DNA of 44,334 nt from assembly GCA_002085155.1 (NCBI GenBank), contig NASX01000041.1, positions 1 to 44,334 on the forward strand. The letters are read 5' to 3'. The notes under the pieces were generated by a model. That model saw only the letters and a list, made by a program, of their open reading frames with translations, ran no database searches and was not told the DNA's origin. Shown here in pieces: positions 7,144 to 16,650 of this stretch. Source of the stretch: Sorangiineae bacterium NIC37A_2. Its GTDB lineage: Bacteria > Myxococcota_A > Polyangia > Polyangiales > Polyangiaceae. The position numbers and the translations under genes are program-made. Position 1 is the first letter of the stretch, and every line of letters begins with the position of its first letter.

Positions 7144-9527
7144 AAGGGGCCCAGAAACCGGAGCGGATCGCTATCCTTCCTCTTCGGAACTCCGTCCTGT
7201 TTCCGCGATCGGTTGTCCCGATCAACGTTGGTCGCCCCAAGAGCGTGCGACTCGTCGAAGAGCTCGAGGCGGGCGGAGGCCTGATCGGCGTTGTTGCTCA
7301 GCGAGATCCTCAGACGGTCGATCCGACCTTCGACGACATTTACACGGTGGGGACCGTCGCGCGGATCGTCCGGGTCATTCGGATCAGCGCCACGAACTAC
7401 TCCGTCGTTCTGAATGGAATCGGCCGTTTTCACGTCACTCAGCCCCTCGGCGTTGAGCCCTATCTCCGGGCGGAGGTCGTCCGAGTCTCCGATCCGACCG
7501 AGACCAGCCCCGAAATCGAGACCCTGGCCGGAGAGCTCCGGGACAAGACGCGGCAGGTGCTCGCGCTCACGCCGAACCTCCCGAAAGAGACCCAGAGCAT
7601 CCTCGACAATGTCGAAGAGGCGGGCAGTCTCGCCGACCTCGTCGCTTCGAACTTCCCCGAGGAGCTCGCTCAGGTTCCCGTGCGTCAGCGAGTGCTTGAA
7701 GCCTACGGAATTCGCGAGCGGCTCGAGATTGTGACGAAGGTCCTGGACCGTCAGCTCGACGCGCTTCGGATCAAGGCTGAGGTCTCGAACATGGTCGAGA
7801 CGGAGATGAGCCGGAATCAGCGCGCTTACGTGCTTCGGCAACAACTCCGGGCGATCCGGGAAGAGCTCGGGGAGAGCCCCGACGAGGACGATGAGGTGGA
7901 GCAGCTCCGGGAGCGCCTCGCGCTCATGGACCTGCCGACGGAAGCGCGCGACGTTGCCCGAAAGCAGCTGTCGCGGCTCGCTTCGATGCAGAGCCAGTCC
8001 CCCGAGTACCAGATCGCGCGCAACTACGTGGAGTGGATTTTGGACCTCCCATGGAAGGTCTCGACCCCGGATCTCCACCTCATCTCTGAGGTTCGGCGCT
8101 GTCTCGACCAAGATCACTACGGCCTCGAGCTCGTCAAGAAGCGCATCATTGAGTTCTCAGCGATCCGTGCCCTGCGCCAGGACAACCGAAGTCCGATCCT
8201 GCTCTTCGTCGGCCCGCCTGGCGTCGGCAAGACCTCTCTCGGCCGCTCGATCGCCCGCGCCATGGGGCGCCGCTACGCGCGCATTGCCCTCGGCGGCGTC
8301 CGCGACGAAGCGGAGATCCGCGGCCACAGGCGAACGTACGTTGGGGCGCTCCCCGGGCGCATCCTCGCAGCGCTGAAGAAGGTCGGAGCGAACAACCCGG
8401 TGTTGGTGCTCGATGAGATCGACAAGATGGGTGCGGACATGCGTGGCGATCCGGCCGCGGCGCTGCTCGAGGCCCTCGATCCGGCCCAGAACGATTCCTT
8501 CGTCGATCATTACCTCGACTTGCCCTTCGATCTCTCGAAGATCACCTTCCTCGCCACCGCGAACAGCTTCGGGGCGATCCCTGAAGCTCTCCGCGACCGC
8601 CTCGAGGTGATCGAAATCCCGGGTTATACCCCGATCGAGAAGCGCGAGATCGCGAGGCGCTTCCTGATCCCGAAGCAGCTCGAAGAGCACGGCATCGCCC
8701 CCGAACGTCTGACCTTCACCGAAAGCGGCATTCAGACCATCGTCGACTCCTATACGCGGGAGGCCGGCGTGCGCACCCTCGAGAAGCGCATCGCCGCGAT
8801 CTGTCGCGAGATCGCCGTCAAAGAGGCGGAGGGGGAAATCCAGGCGGTCGAGGTCACCCGGACCGTCGTCGAAGAGATCTTGGGGCCCCCGGAGTACCGT
8901 CTCGAGACCACCGAGATCGCTCCCGCGCCGGGCATCGCAGCTGGGCTCGGAGCGAGCGGAGCCGGAGGAGAGCTGGTCATCGTGGAGGTGAGTCGGATGC
9001 CCGGGAAGGGGAACATTCGGCTCACGGGGAGTCTCGGAAAGGTGCTCGAAGAAGCGGCCCATACGGCCGTGAGTTTCGTGCGTTCGCGGGCTGACCGGCT
9101 CCACCTGAGCCCCGAATGGCTCAAGGACATCGATGTTCACATCCACGTGCCACGGGCGCGCGCTGTGCGCGATTTTGCTGGTCTCGGCTCGGCGATCTTC
9201 GCCGCGCTTTGTTCGCTCTTGCTCGGTGTGCCCTGCAGGAATGACGTTGCCGTCGTCGGCGAGCTCACGCTTCGAGGAGCAATTTTGCCTGTCAACAACG
9301 TGAAGGCGATGCTCCTCGCGGCGCATCGGGCGGGTGTGACGGAGGTCATCCTTCCGGCTCGCAATGAGGCGGATGTGAGTGAGGTCTCCGATGAGATCCT
9401 CGCGAATTTGAGGATTCGCTACATCTCTCACGTCGATAGTCTTCTCGGTTTGATCTTGTCCCCCGACGCTGCGCGCGCTTCTTCTGCGCCCGCCCAGCCG
9501 GGGCCGGCCGCAGCGCCGGCACTCTGA
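7131..9527 (+). CDS. lon: Lon-family AAA+ protein lacking the catalytic serine
   Basis: The 798-residue product has LonA architecture: N-terminal substrate domain (about 12-210), coiled coil, AAA+ module with Walker A GPPGVGKT (361-368) and Walker B VLVLDEID (424-431), then a C-terminal protease domain. Active Lon has KDGPSAG around the nucleophile Ser. Here the ungapped match is RDFAGLG (680-686), with Gly684 at the Ser position. The partner Lys is kept (Lys725 in [14 protein letters not shown]), although the usual GG before it is NN. The surrounding DVHIHVP and [12 protein letters not shown] blocks align without gaps, so misalignment is unlikely. I predict ATP-driven unfolding, chaperone or DNA-binding activity without Ser-Lys proteolysis; another active Lon should exist elsewhere. 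It is the first gene of a three-gene operon. Confidence 0.93.
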   Translation: MTRAQGAQKPERIAILPLRNSVLFPRSVVPINVGRPKSVRLVEELEAGGGLIGVVAQRDPQTVDPTFDDIYTVGTVARIVRVIRISATNYSVVLNGIGRFHVTQPLGVEPYLRAEVVRVSDPTETSPEIETLAGELRDKTRQVLALTPNLPKETQSILDNVEEAGSLADLVASNFPEELAQVPVRQRVLEAYGIRERLEIVTKVLDRQLDALRIKAEVSNMVETEMSRNQRAYVLRQQLRAIREELGESPDEDDEVEQLRERLALMDLPTEARDVARKQLSRLASMQSQSPEYQIARNYVEWILDLPWKVSTPDLHLISEVRRCLDQDHYGLELVKKRIIEFSAIRALRQDNRSPILLFVGPPGVGKTSLGRSIARAMGRRYARIALGGVRDEAEIRGHRRTYVGALPGRILAALKKVGANNPVLVLDEIDKMGADMRGDPAAALLEALDPAQNDSFVDHYLDLPFDLSKITFLATANSFGAIPEALRDRLEVIEIPGYTPIEKREIARRFLIPKQLEEHGIAPERLTFTESGIQTIVDSYTREAGVRTLEKRIAAICREIAVKEAEGEIQAVEVTRTVVEEILGPPEYRLETTEIAPAPGIAAGLGASGAGGELVIVEVSRMPGKGNIRLTGSLGKVLEEAAHTAVSFVRSRADRLHLSPEWLKDIDVHIHVPRARAVRDFAGLGSAIFAALCSLLLGVPCRNDVAVVGELTLRGAILPVNNVKAMLLAAHRAGVTEVILPARNEADVSEVSDEILANLRIRYISHVDSLLGLILSPDAARASSAPAQPGPAAAPAL

Positions 9528-9537
9528 GCTCGCCGGC

Positions 9538-11652
9538 ATGTTTCTGCTCAGGGGACCGGGGTACGAGCTGGCCCTCGTCTTTGGGCTCGTGGGGCCCTTC
9601 GTAGCGAGCCTCTGGGTCGCGCTCGGGCGCTCGCGCGCCCCGGTCTTCGGCAGCCTCGCGCGCGGCGCCTGGGTGAGCGCAGCCGTGCTCCTGGTCGCGT
9701 TCTTAGGCGGTCTTCAGAGCCCGGCCTGTGAACGGGGTCAGGCCTATGCGCTCATGCTGCTCGGGCCGACGCTCGGGACCGTCCTTGCGGCTCTGTGCAC
9801 CGAGGCGGCGCTTTTTGCACGTCTGCGATCCGCCAAGCTCCAGCGGATCCCGCGCGCGCTGATCGGGCTCCTGGTGCCGCTCGCTCCGATCTGTATCGGG
9901 CTCTACGGGATCTACGCGTCCCCCGCGGTGTTTGCGTATAGTGAGTTCGTGGGTTACTTCGCTGGGCCCCTTTACGACCGTGTGGAGTACCGCTTCGAGA
10001 CGCTGCTCAGCTATCGAGCCGGCTCGATTCTCCTCGGAGTGGGTCTGAGTCTCCTGCTCCGCAAGCAGGCGGTTCGGCTTGGGATCCTCTGTTTGGGCGG
10101 CTATTTCCTGGTTCGCTCGCTCGGCGATCAGCTGGGGCACGAGACGAGCGCCGAGAGCTTGTCTCGGGCCCTTTCGGGTCAGGTTCGCTTCAACGGTTGT
10201 TTGGTGACCTACGCGGAGGAGAAGACAAGCCGCGCCGAAGCGGAGCTCATCGCGCGGGAGTGCTCGGTGCACCTCGGCGAGCTCGCCGAATACTTCGAGG
10301 TCGAGCCCGAGCGGGAAGTTCTTGTGCGGCTCTTCGGGAGCGTCGAGGAGAAGGCCCGCTGGACCGGGGCAGGCCGAACTTACGTCGCGAAGCCCTGGCG
10401 CGGCGAGATCTACGTGCATTCGAGCGGCTACCCTCATCCGACGCTCCGCCACGAACTCGCGCACATCGTGGCGGCTCGCTTCGGACGGGGACCCTTTCGC
10501 ATCGCAGGCGAGCTCGGCGGATGGATCCCCGATCCGGGACGCATCGAAGGTTTTGCTGTGGCTGCCGCTCCCCACGAAAACTCCGACGGGACGCTCCTTG
10601 AGTGGGCCCGGGCTCAAGTTGTGGTGGGCGCGATGCCGCCGCTCCGGCGACTCTTTCAGTTCGGATTCTACGGGGAGTCTTCGGCGCGCGCCTATGGAGC
10701 CGCGGGAGCCTTCATTGCCTACCTGCGCGAGGAGTACGGCGCGGGGGCGCTGCGCGCTTGGTACGGCGGAGCGGATCTCGAAGAGCTCACGGGCCAATCG
10801 ATCGCCGAGCTGGAGCGGGGGTTTCATCGAGCCCTCGAGCGCGAGACGGTCCCCGAGGTAGTGCAGAGCGCGGCGCGGGCCCGTTACTCGGGCCCGGCGA
10901 CCCTCGAGAGGATCTGTCCCCACGCCGTCGATCGCATCTTGGCTCGAGCGGAGCGCACCTGTTCTCTCGATCCCCGCGCCGCGGAGCGCTTGGCGAGCCA
11001 GGCTTGGACCTGGGAGCCCCGGGCGCGAGAGGCTTCCCTGTTCCTCTCGCGCTGCTACCTGGGCGCGGGAGCCTCGGACGAGGCGCGACGTTTGCTTGGT
11101 CCGGTGCCCGGTGAGCCTCCTTGGACTGAAGAGCAGAAGCGTGAGGGGCGCGCTGACCTCGATTGGCTCGAGGGGCGCGCTGAGCGGGCCCTGGACGCTT
11201 ATCGGGAGCTCCTCTCGGAGGCTTCTTCGAGCGGCCAGCGCAGGGCTCTTTGGCTGAAGATTTGGGCGCTGACGGACGCGCGCGGCTCGGCCGATGAAAC
11301 GCTGGTTCGGGAGCTTCTTGCCCGCCGCGCGGGGCCCGTCGAGATTGTGAGCTATTTGGCCCAGAGCGCCGAGAGCGAGGAGTCTGAGTTTCTTCGGGCC
11401 TATCTGCTCGGGCGCGCGCTGCTGTCCCTCGGTCAGCCGGGGCCGGCGGCGGACGCATTTCTGCGCGCGCAGACGGAAAGGGCACCGAGTCTCGAGTTTG
11501 AGCAGGAAAACGAGCGAAGTTTGATGGTGAGTTTGTGTCAGGCGCGCCGCTCAGAGGAGGCGAAACAGGTCTTCGAGTCCCTGGATCTTTCGACGCGCAG
11601 CGCGGCCCGGAGGCTCGAACTGGAGGGGATCCAAAGGCGGTGTTTGCCATGA
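9538..11652 (+). CDS. Membrane gluzincin-like protease with C-terminal helical repeats
   Basis: This 704-residue protein has about five or six hydrophobic helices in residues 1-200, then a soluble domain with a zinc-protease motif HELAH (305-309). A downstream Glu337 in RIEGFAVAA fits the third zinc ligand of gluzincins (peptidase MA-like superfamily). The C-terminal part (about 440-700) is Ala/Leu/Arg-rich and helical, resembling TPR-type repeats. The gene starts 10 bp after lon and its stop overlaps the next gene (ATGA), so the three are one operon. A zinc protease beside a Lon that cannot cut suggests a paired quality-control role, but that is inference from context alone. Confidence 0.75.
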   Translation: MFLLRGPGYELALVFGLVGPFVASLWVALGRSRAPVFGSLARGAWVSAAVLLVAFLGGLQSPACERGQAYALMLLGPTLGTVLAALCTEAALFARLRSAKLQRIPRALIGLLVPLAPICIGLYGIYASPAVFAYSEFVGYFAGPLYDRVEYRFETLLSYRAGSILLGVGLSLLLRKQAVRLGILCLGGYFLVRSLGDQLGHETSAESLSRALSGQVRFNGCLVTYAEEKTSRAEAELIARECSVHLGELAEYFEVEPEREVLVRLFGSVEEKARWTGAGRTYVAKPWRGEIYVHSSGYPHPTLRHELAHIVAARFGRGPFRIAGELGGWIPDPGRIEGFAVAAAPHENSDGTLLEWARAQVVVGAMPPLRRLFQFGFYGESSARAYGAAGAFIAYLREEYGAGALRAWYGGADLEELTGQSIAELERGFHRALERETVPEVVQSAARARYSGPATLERICPHAVDRILARAERTCSLDPRAAERLASQAWTWEPRAREASLFLSRCYLGAGASDEARRLLGPVPGEPPWTEEQKREGRADLDWLEGRAERALDAYRELLSEASSSGQRRALWLKIWALTDARGSADETLVRELLARRAGPVEIVSYLAQSAESEESEFLRAYLLGRALLSLGQPGPAADAFLRAQTERAPSLEFEQENERSLMVSLCQARRSEEAKQVFESLDLSTRSAARRLELEGIQRRCLP

Positions 11653-12899
11653 GGAGGGCTGTCCTCACGAGCGCCGCGTGGGGCGTTTTCTTGGTGATCG
11701 GGTGCAAGAAGACCGACCCGCCGCCCCCGCTGGAAGAGCCTCGGACAGCTCCTGCGCCGTCCGAGCCCGAAGTGCAGCTCGAGGCGCGCTCGGACACTCC
11801 ACCGAGCAGAGTGGAGCTGAAGCCCGAGGCGTGCCCGGAGGGGATGGCGGACATCCCCAGGGGGACCTTCTGGGTGGGCTCGACCGGACGGACCTACGGA
11901 GATGAGGAAAATCCGCGCTTTCGCACGAAGGTTCGGGGGTTCTGCGCAGATGTGCACGAAGTGACCGCGGCGGAATACGACGCCTGTGTGAGTCGGGGGA
12001 AATGCCCCGTCCCCGCTGGCACCAAGCAGAGCCGCCGCTGCACGTCGGGTCAACCAGGGAAAGAAGATCACCCTATCAACTGCATCACATATGCTGAAGC
12101 TGAGGCCGTGTGCGCAGACCGGGGCGCACGCCTGCCGACGGAGATCGAGTGGGAGTATCTGGCGCGCGGGGGCGCTGAGATGCGAAAGTTCCCTTGGGGC
12201 GAGGTGAGCCCCGACGGGCACACTTGCTGGAAACACTCGGAGACCTGCAAGGTGAAGAGCTACGAGCCCGGGGCTTTCGGGCTCTATGACGTTGGGGGCA
12301 ACGTCTGGGAGTGGACTTCGAGCTGGTTTGCGCCCTATCCGTGGCCCGCGGCGACCGGGCGCCACCGGGTGTACCGCGGAGGGAGCTGGAGTCGCCGCTT
12401 CGACAAGTGGATGAAGCCGACCTTGCGAAGTCGCGGCAGGCCTGACGATTCCGGGTCACACCTCGGGGTCCGCTGCGTCTTCGACAAACCGTCTGAACCG
12501 TGCCCCTACGGGAGCGACGAGGCGGGAGGCTGTTTGTTTGGGGTGGATGAGGTCGAGTGTCTCGACGGGAAAGTCTGGAACGGGCTGCGCTGCGCGAAGG
12601 CGGGTGCGACCGGCTGCGAAGAGGGAGCGCGTGAGGTCCCCGGGCGAGGTTGTGTGCAGGAGCGTTCGAGCGTGTTGGGGAGCTCAAACAAGGGCGCCTC
12701 TGCGCAGAGCGCCGCCAAGGTGACGCGCGAGCGTTCCCCGTCTTTTGATGAAGACTGTAGAGCGAACCAGCCGAGTCGCCCCGTCGCCTACAAGTACACG
12801 GGCGGGGAGCACGTGGAGCGCAATCAGGCGGGGAAACGCGACGGCTGTAAGAATCGCGACGTGGGGGTCGGCTGGAACTCGGCCTGCTGCCCGAATTGA
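11649..12899 (+). CDS. SUMF1/FGE-domain lipoprotein
   Basis: A lipoprotein signal (LVIGC, Cys19) and a Pro/Glu-rich linker lead to a formylglycine-generating-enzyme-like (SUMF1, C-type-lectin-like) domain at about 62-282. Recognisable blocks are IPRGTFWVGS, LPTEIEWEYLARGG, GLYDVGGNVWEWTSSW and VYRGGSWSRR. The last ~130 residues are Cys-rich and Lys/Arg-rich. Most bacterial SUMF1-domain proteins of this kind are not sulfatase activators; many are surface or signalling partners, and no sulfatase gene is in the window. The ATG at 11649 overlaps the previous stop (ATGA), which fixes the start and the operon. Confidence 0.85.
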   Translation: MRRAVLTSAAWGVFLVIGCKKTDPPPPLEEPRTAPAPSEPEVQLEARSDTPPSRVELKPEACPEGMADIPRGTFWVGSTGRTYGDEENPRFRTKVRGFCADVHEVTAAEYDACVSRGKCPVPAGTKQSRRCTSGQPGKEDHPINCITYAEAEAVCADRGARLPTEIEWEYLARGGAEMRKFPWGEVSPDGHTCWKHSETCKVKSYEPGAFGLYDVGGNVWEWTSSWFAPYPWPAATGRHRVYRGGSWSRRFDKWMKPTLRSRGRPDDSGSHLGVRCVFDKPSEPCPYGSDEAGGCLFGVDEVECLDGKVWNGLRCAKAGATGCEEGAREVPGRGCVQERSSVLGSSNKGASAQSAAKVTRERSPSFDEDCRANQPSRPVAYKYTGGEHVERNQAGKRDGCKNRDVGVGWNSACCPN

Positions 12900-12930
12900 G
12901 CCACGGCGCTTCGCCTCGGAGAAATGGCTC

Positions 12931-12969
12931 ACGGGGCCCCCGAGGGAGCCCCGTCCGAGTTCTAGTTTT
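12931..12969 (+). terminator. Hairpin between convergent genes
   Basis: ACGGGGC (12931-12937) pairs with GCCCCGT (12948-12954). A T-rich stretch follows at 12957-12969, so it reads best as a terminator for the lon operon. It lies between the convergent SUMF1 and unknown lipoprotein genes and may also slow minus-strand transcription. Confidence 0.5.
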
Positions 12970-14569
12970 TGGCCCGAGAAGAGCTTTGGATCGCGTCGCT
13001 CGTGGCCGCCGCCGTCTGGGCCGCGTCGCTTGCGCGCGCTCTTGCGTCGACTTCCTCGGTCGGACGCGCCGCGAGGGAGAGGCCCGGGCCGAGCTTCTTT
13101 TCAGCGTCCCGGAACTGGGTCGCGATCTGACGCCAATCGAGGGCAGCCCCCGGCGGAAGCACGAGTCCCCGCAAGTAGGCCAGATTGAAGGCGGCTGCGC
13201 CCGCCAAAGGACCTGTGCCCCGAGCGATCTGCTCGAGCGCTTCGGAGCTGCCCAGGGAAAGACCCACGAAGGAGCCCCGGCGCATCAACTCAACGGGACC
13301 ATTGGGACCTGTCGCAAGCGCCGCTCCGAGCGCTCTGATGAGCTGCGCTTCGGAGAGGAGAGGTGAGCTCTCTGTGATGGTCTTGGCCAGATCGGCCGCG
13401 GCCACAAAATCGCTCGAACGGAAATAGGTTCGCCCCTTGTGGAAACGGGTCCAGGCCAGCGTCAGGCGTTCGCTCTCGCTCAGATCTGCGGGCAGGGCTT
13501 GGTCCCATCCGGCCGGAATGCCCCGCGCGGAGGCCGCGGTGAGGAGGAGACCTGTGACCCGGGCGTCTCCGAGCAGGAGCGGCAGGTAAGGGGAGGGGAC
13601 GCTCGACGCGATCGCTTCGGCAGCGGCCGCGGGCGAAGGCGCTTGAGCCTTGGGAATCAGCAGAGAGTCGATGGCCTTCAGGCGCGAGCCACCGAAGACC
13701 TGCACGAGCAGGTCCCGCGCGAGATGGACCCGCGCATCGAAGACCACGCCTGCGCGCTCGAGCTCGATGAGCCCGACCAAACTCGCGTCCCGTCCGCGAT
13801 TCTTCCGCGCGTCGAGAGCTTCCTCGAGGGAGGAGTAATAGACCTCTCGGACCTCTTCATCTGCGAGCATCTCCTCGGGAAGCGGAACCTCCCGGACGAG
13901 ATTCACGAACCGCATATCGGCCATGCCCGCCTCGACCGCCGCGATTCCACGCGCGTAACCCCGAAGCTCGGAGCCTTTGCGGGCGAGACGCTCGAGAGCG
14001 ACAGCTTCTCGCTTCGCCCAGGGGAAGACCTCTTGTTCGAGGAACTGGACGATCGCCGCCTTCTTCCGATCTTGAGGTGCGCCGGGCAGCTCGTGGGCCA
14101 AACGGCGAAGTCGTGCGGAGATCCCGTAGGCGAGCAGGAGCTCTCTCACGCCGCGCGAGACCTCGTCTTTGGCTCCTTCGCCGACCACGGAGGCCACCAG
14201 CACGTCCCCACACTCCACAGGACCGAGCTCCGCGCGGAGGGCACGAATCAGACCTGGCTCGAATTCGGAGCAGCGCTCGAGAGAGGCGAGCGCCGCTGAA
14301 GGCTCAGACGCCGTGACGGCGGAGGCCAAGAGGTTCAGGGCCCCATCGCAGCTTTCCCGGGCGGGCAGAGGCTCGCCGGGCGTGCACGAAGCGGGCGCGG
14401 GCGGCACCGCCTCGTCGAGGGGGCCGAGCACGTCTCGCTCCGCTGCAGCACGTTTCTCAGGGGGCGGCGCAGAAACTTCGGAGCCGCTCGAAGCGCTCTT
14501 CGGCGGCGGGGGAGTGCTCGCCCCGCACCCGGCGAGGACGAGCACACTCGCTGCGAATAGAATCCTCAC
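12962..14569 (-). CDS. Large lipoprotein, unknown function
   Basis: This 535-residue protein starts with GTG at 14569, overlapping the stop of the FKBP gene (GTGA). It has a clear lipoprotein signal (FAASVLVLAGC, Cys15), a Pro/Ser/Glu-rich linker and then a long Ala/Leu/Glu-rich region that looks all-helical, with several helix-turn-helix pairs like TPR or Sel1 solenoids. I cannot assign a family. It is translationally coupled to the tandem FKBP lipoprotein, so both may work in the periplasm or outer membrane on protein folding or assembly. Confidence 0.7.
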   Translation of the reverse strand: MRILFAASVLVLAGCGASTPPPPKSASSGSEVSAPPPEKRAAAERDVLGPLDEAVPPAPASCTPGEPLPARESCDGALNLLASAVTASEPSAALASLERCSEFEPGLIRALRAELGPVECGDVLVASVVGEGAKDEVSRGVRELLLAYGISARLRRLAHELPGAPQDRKKAAIVQFLEQEVFPWAKREAVALERLARKGSELRGYARGIAAVEAGMADMRFVNLVREVPLPEEMLADEEVREVYYSSLEEALDARKNRGRDASLVGLIELERAGVVFDARVHLARDLLVQVFGGSRLKAIDSLLIPKAQAPSPAAAAEAIASSVPSPYLPLLLGDARVTGLLLTAASARGIPAGWDQALPADLSESERLTLAWTRFHKGRTYFRSSDFVAAADLAKTITESSPLLSEAQLIRALGAALATGPNGPVELMRRGSFVGLSLGSSEALEQIARGTGPLAGAAAFNLAYLRGLVLPPGAALDWRQIATQFRDAEKKLGPGLSLAARPTEEVDARARASDAAQTAAATSDAIQSSSRAKN

Positions 14570-15486
14570 GAAACGTCCAAGAGCTCCACGTCAAAGGTGA
14601 GCTGACCCGACGGCATGCCTGGCCGCGGCGGGGTCTCTCCATAGGCGAGATCTGCGGGGATCCAGAAGCGGAACTTCGCTCCCTGCTTCATGAGCTGGAG
14701 GCCCTCAGTCCAGCCGCGGATGACGCCGTTGAGCGGGAAAGAAGCGGGTTCACCGCGCGTCACCGACGAGTCGAACAGCTTGCCGTCTTTGGTCCAGCCG
14801 GAATAGTGGACAGTCACGGTGCTCTCTTCGGTCGGTTTCTTGCCATCGGCTTTGCCCGGTGAGAGCTCGATGTACACGAGACCCGAAGCGGTCTTCTTTG
14901 CACCCGGAGGCGGAACCGCCACGTCTTTCGGCGCGGCCGGGGGGACCTTCAAGAGCTCGATGTCGAAGGTGAGCTGACCTGCGGGACGACCGCCCATAGG
15001 CGTCTCACCGTAAGCGAGCTCAGCGGGGATCCAGAAGCGGCGCTTCTCTCCCTCTACCATGAGCTGGACGCCTTCGGTCCAGCCCTTGATCACGCGGTTC
15101 AGAGGAAACGAAGTCGGCTGTCCGCGGACGACCGAGCTATCAAACATCTTCCCGTCTTTGGTCCAGCCGGTGTAGTGCACCGAGACCGTGTCCGTCGGAC
15201 CTGGGTGCGTCGTGCCCGTCCCTTTTGTGAGCACCTTGGAAGCGAGACCCGACGCGGTCTTCTCAGCATCCGCGGGCGGCGCGGCGACGTCTTCCGGGGC
15301 AGGGATGGCTTCGGGTTTCGGCTTCTCAGCCCCTTTGTTGGCGCTATCGGTCGTCACTTCTTTTTTCTCCTGGGCTGAGGGTGTGGAGCTCGTCGAATCT
15401 CCGGGCTCCTGGGAACGACGCGAACACGCGAGGGAGGAGGCGAGCAGAGCGACAGTGATCCATCGGACCGTCGGGGACTGATTCAT
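14566..15486 (-). CDS. Tandem FKBP-type peptidyl-prolyl isomerase lipoprotein
   Basis: The 306-residue protein has a signal with Cys21 as the lipidation site (LLASSLAC), an acidic linker, and two complete FKBP domains at about 80-184 and 205-306. Each carries the family blocks VxVHYxGWTKDGKxFDSSV, FPLNxVIxGWTEGxQLM and FWIPAxLAYGE, so both could catalyse cis-trans proline isomerisation. The two domains are close copies, pointing to internal duplication. The ATG at 15486 is chosen because it gives a proper lipoprotein signal; longer starts do not. A 251-bp divergent gap separates it from the SGNH lipoprotein. Confidence 0.93.
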   Translation of the reverse strand: MNQSPTVRWITVALLASSLACSRRSQEPGDSTSSTPSAQEKKEVTTDSANKGAEKPKPEAIPAPEDVAAPPADAEKTASGLASKVLTKGTGTTHPGPTDTVSVHYTGWTKDGKMFDSSVVRGQPTSFPLNRVIKGWTEGVQLMVEGEKRRFWIPAELAYGETPMGGRPAGQLTFDIELLKVPPAAPKDVAVPPPGAKKTASGLVYIELSPGKADGKKPTEESTVTVHYSGWTKDGKLFDSSVTRGEPASFPLNGVIRGWTEGLQLMKQGAKFRFWIPADLAYGETPPRPGMPSGQLTFDVELLDVS

Positions 15487-15737
15487 GGGGGCGGAGCATT
15501 GTGGAAACTCCGCCGCTTGACCAGAGGTTTGGTAGTCCCCGGGCGGCACCTCGATTTTTCGAACCATGCTCATAGCTTTTCTGGTTCAGGTCGGTTGGTG
15601 TGGGATGGGACTCTGGCGGTTGGTCCAGGCTGGGACTTGTCGGATGCACGAGGGGCCGCCGGTCTCATTGTCGCCGCCTGGAGAGGTCAGTGAGGGGCCG
15701 CGCGGGGGCGCCATCGACTCGGAGTGGCCTTTTTAGT

Positions 15738-16517
15738 ATGGGGCCGGGCGTGCGGACGCACTGGTTCTCCTCATTGCTCATTGTCGCGACTCTCGGAGGG
15801 GCCTTCGGCTGCGGAGGGGCTCAGCCGACCCCGAGCGCTCCTGAGAGTGAGCTCCCCCAAGAGCCGAAATCACCTGCGACAGCCGAGCCGGAGGTTGCTC
15901 AGAAACCCCCGTCGGCGACCCCGGCGTTCGAGGAACCCGAGCCAGCCCTGGCCAAAGCTTCGGAGCCCAGCGCGCCTCCTTTGCCTCGCGGGACCAAGGT
16001 GCTCCACGTGGGAGATTCGTTTGCGGGCGCTCTCGGACTCCCGCTCGGAAAGATGTTCGAAGAGGCGGGCGTGGGTTCGGTGCTCAAGTTCACGGACGCG
16101 AGCTACCTGACCGATTGGGCCTGGGATGGAAATCTTCAGAAGCACATCTGGAAGTACAACCCCGACCTGGTCCTCATTACCCTGGGGGCCAACGAGCTCG
16201 AAATCCAAGATCCAGAAAGTCGCGGCAAGACGATCAAGAAGATGATCGAGGCGATCGGTGACAGGCCCTGCGTTTGGATCGCGATCCCTCTCTGGGCGGG
16301 GCCGAAAAACGGTCTGCTCGACGTGATCGCGCGCAATGTTTCGCCTTGCCTTTTTCTCGACACCAATCAGCTCATGGATGTCGAAAATATGCCGCGGATT
16401 CGTGACGGCATTCATCCGACCGAGTCCGCCCGCAAGCAGTGGGCCGAGGTCGTGCTCCATTGGCTCAAGGCGCATCGGGAGGACGGCGCTGAGCGCCCTT
16501 GGGCGCTCCGGCCTTGA
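15738..16517 (+). CDS. SGNH/GDSL-type hydrolase lipoprotein
   Basis: The 259-residue protein has a lipobox (GGAFGC, Cys25), a Pro/Glu/Ala-rich linker to about residue 85, and an SGNH hydrolase domain. Catalytic blocks are visible: GDS with Ser94 (HVGDSFAG), Asn152 (ITLGANEL) and Asp223-x-x-His226 (DGIHPT). Such enzymes remove acyl or acetyl groups from lipids, peptidoglycan or polysaccharides. The substrate is unknown; acetyl groups on plant polysaccharide are possible given the cellulases nearby. The ATG at 15738 gives the lipoprotein signal. Confidence 0.85.
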   Translation: MGPGVRTHWFSSLLIVATLGGAFGCGGAQPTPSAPESELPQEPKSPATAEPEVAQKPPSATPAFEEPEPALAKASEPSAPPLPRGTKVLHVGDSFAGALGLPLGKMFEEAGVGSVLKFTDASYLTDWAWDGNLQKHIWKYNPDLVLITLGANELEIQDPESRGKTIKKMIEAIGDRPCVWIAIPLWAGPKNGLLDVIARNVSPCLFLDTNQLMDVENMPRIRDGIHPTESARKQWAEVVLHWLKAHREDGAERPWALRP

Positions 16518-16580
16518 TGCTCCCCTGAGCTCGCCTGGCCTCCGAGCCATGGATCTGCGCGGCGCTCGAGCCTCGTCGTG

Positions 16581-16616
16581 AAAAGAAAAAGCCGGAGCAA
16601 CTCGCGTCGCTCCGGC
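16581..16616 (-). terminator. Intrinsic terminator for the first PFK gene
   Basis: GCCGGAGC (16591-16598) and GCTCCGGC (16609-16616) form a perfect 8-bp stem with a 10-nt loop. Read on the minus strand it is followed by TTTTTCTTTT (16581-16590), a proper U-tract. It lies about 110 bp past the PFK stop, beyond the tandem repeat. Confidence 0.85.
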
Positions 16617-16650
16617 CTCGCTGAGCTCTGATGCGCCTTTGAGGCGAACC

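Noticed and set aside
11649-12899. Sulfatase-activating enzyme
   Set aside because: The SUMF1 domain is present but no sulfatase gene is near and the protein is a lipoprotein with a long Cys-rich tail, so the activating role is not supported.
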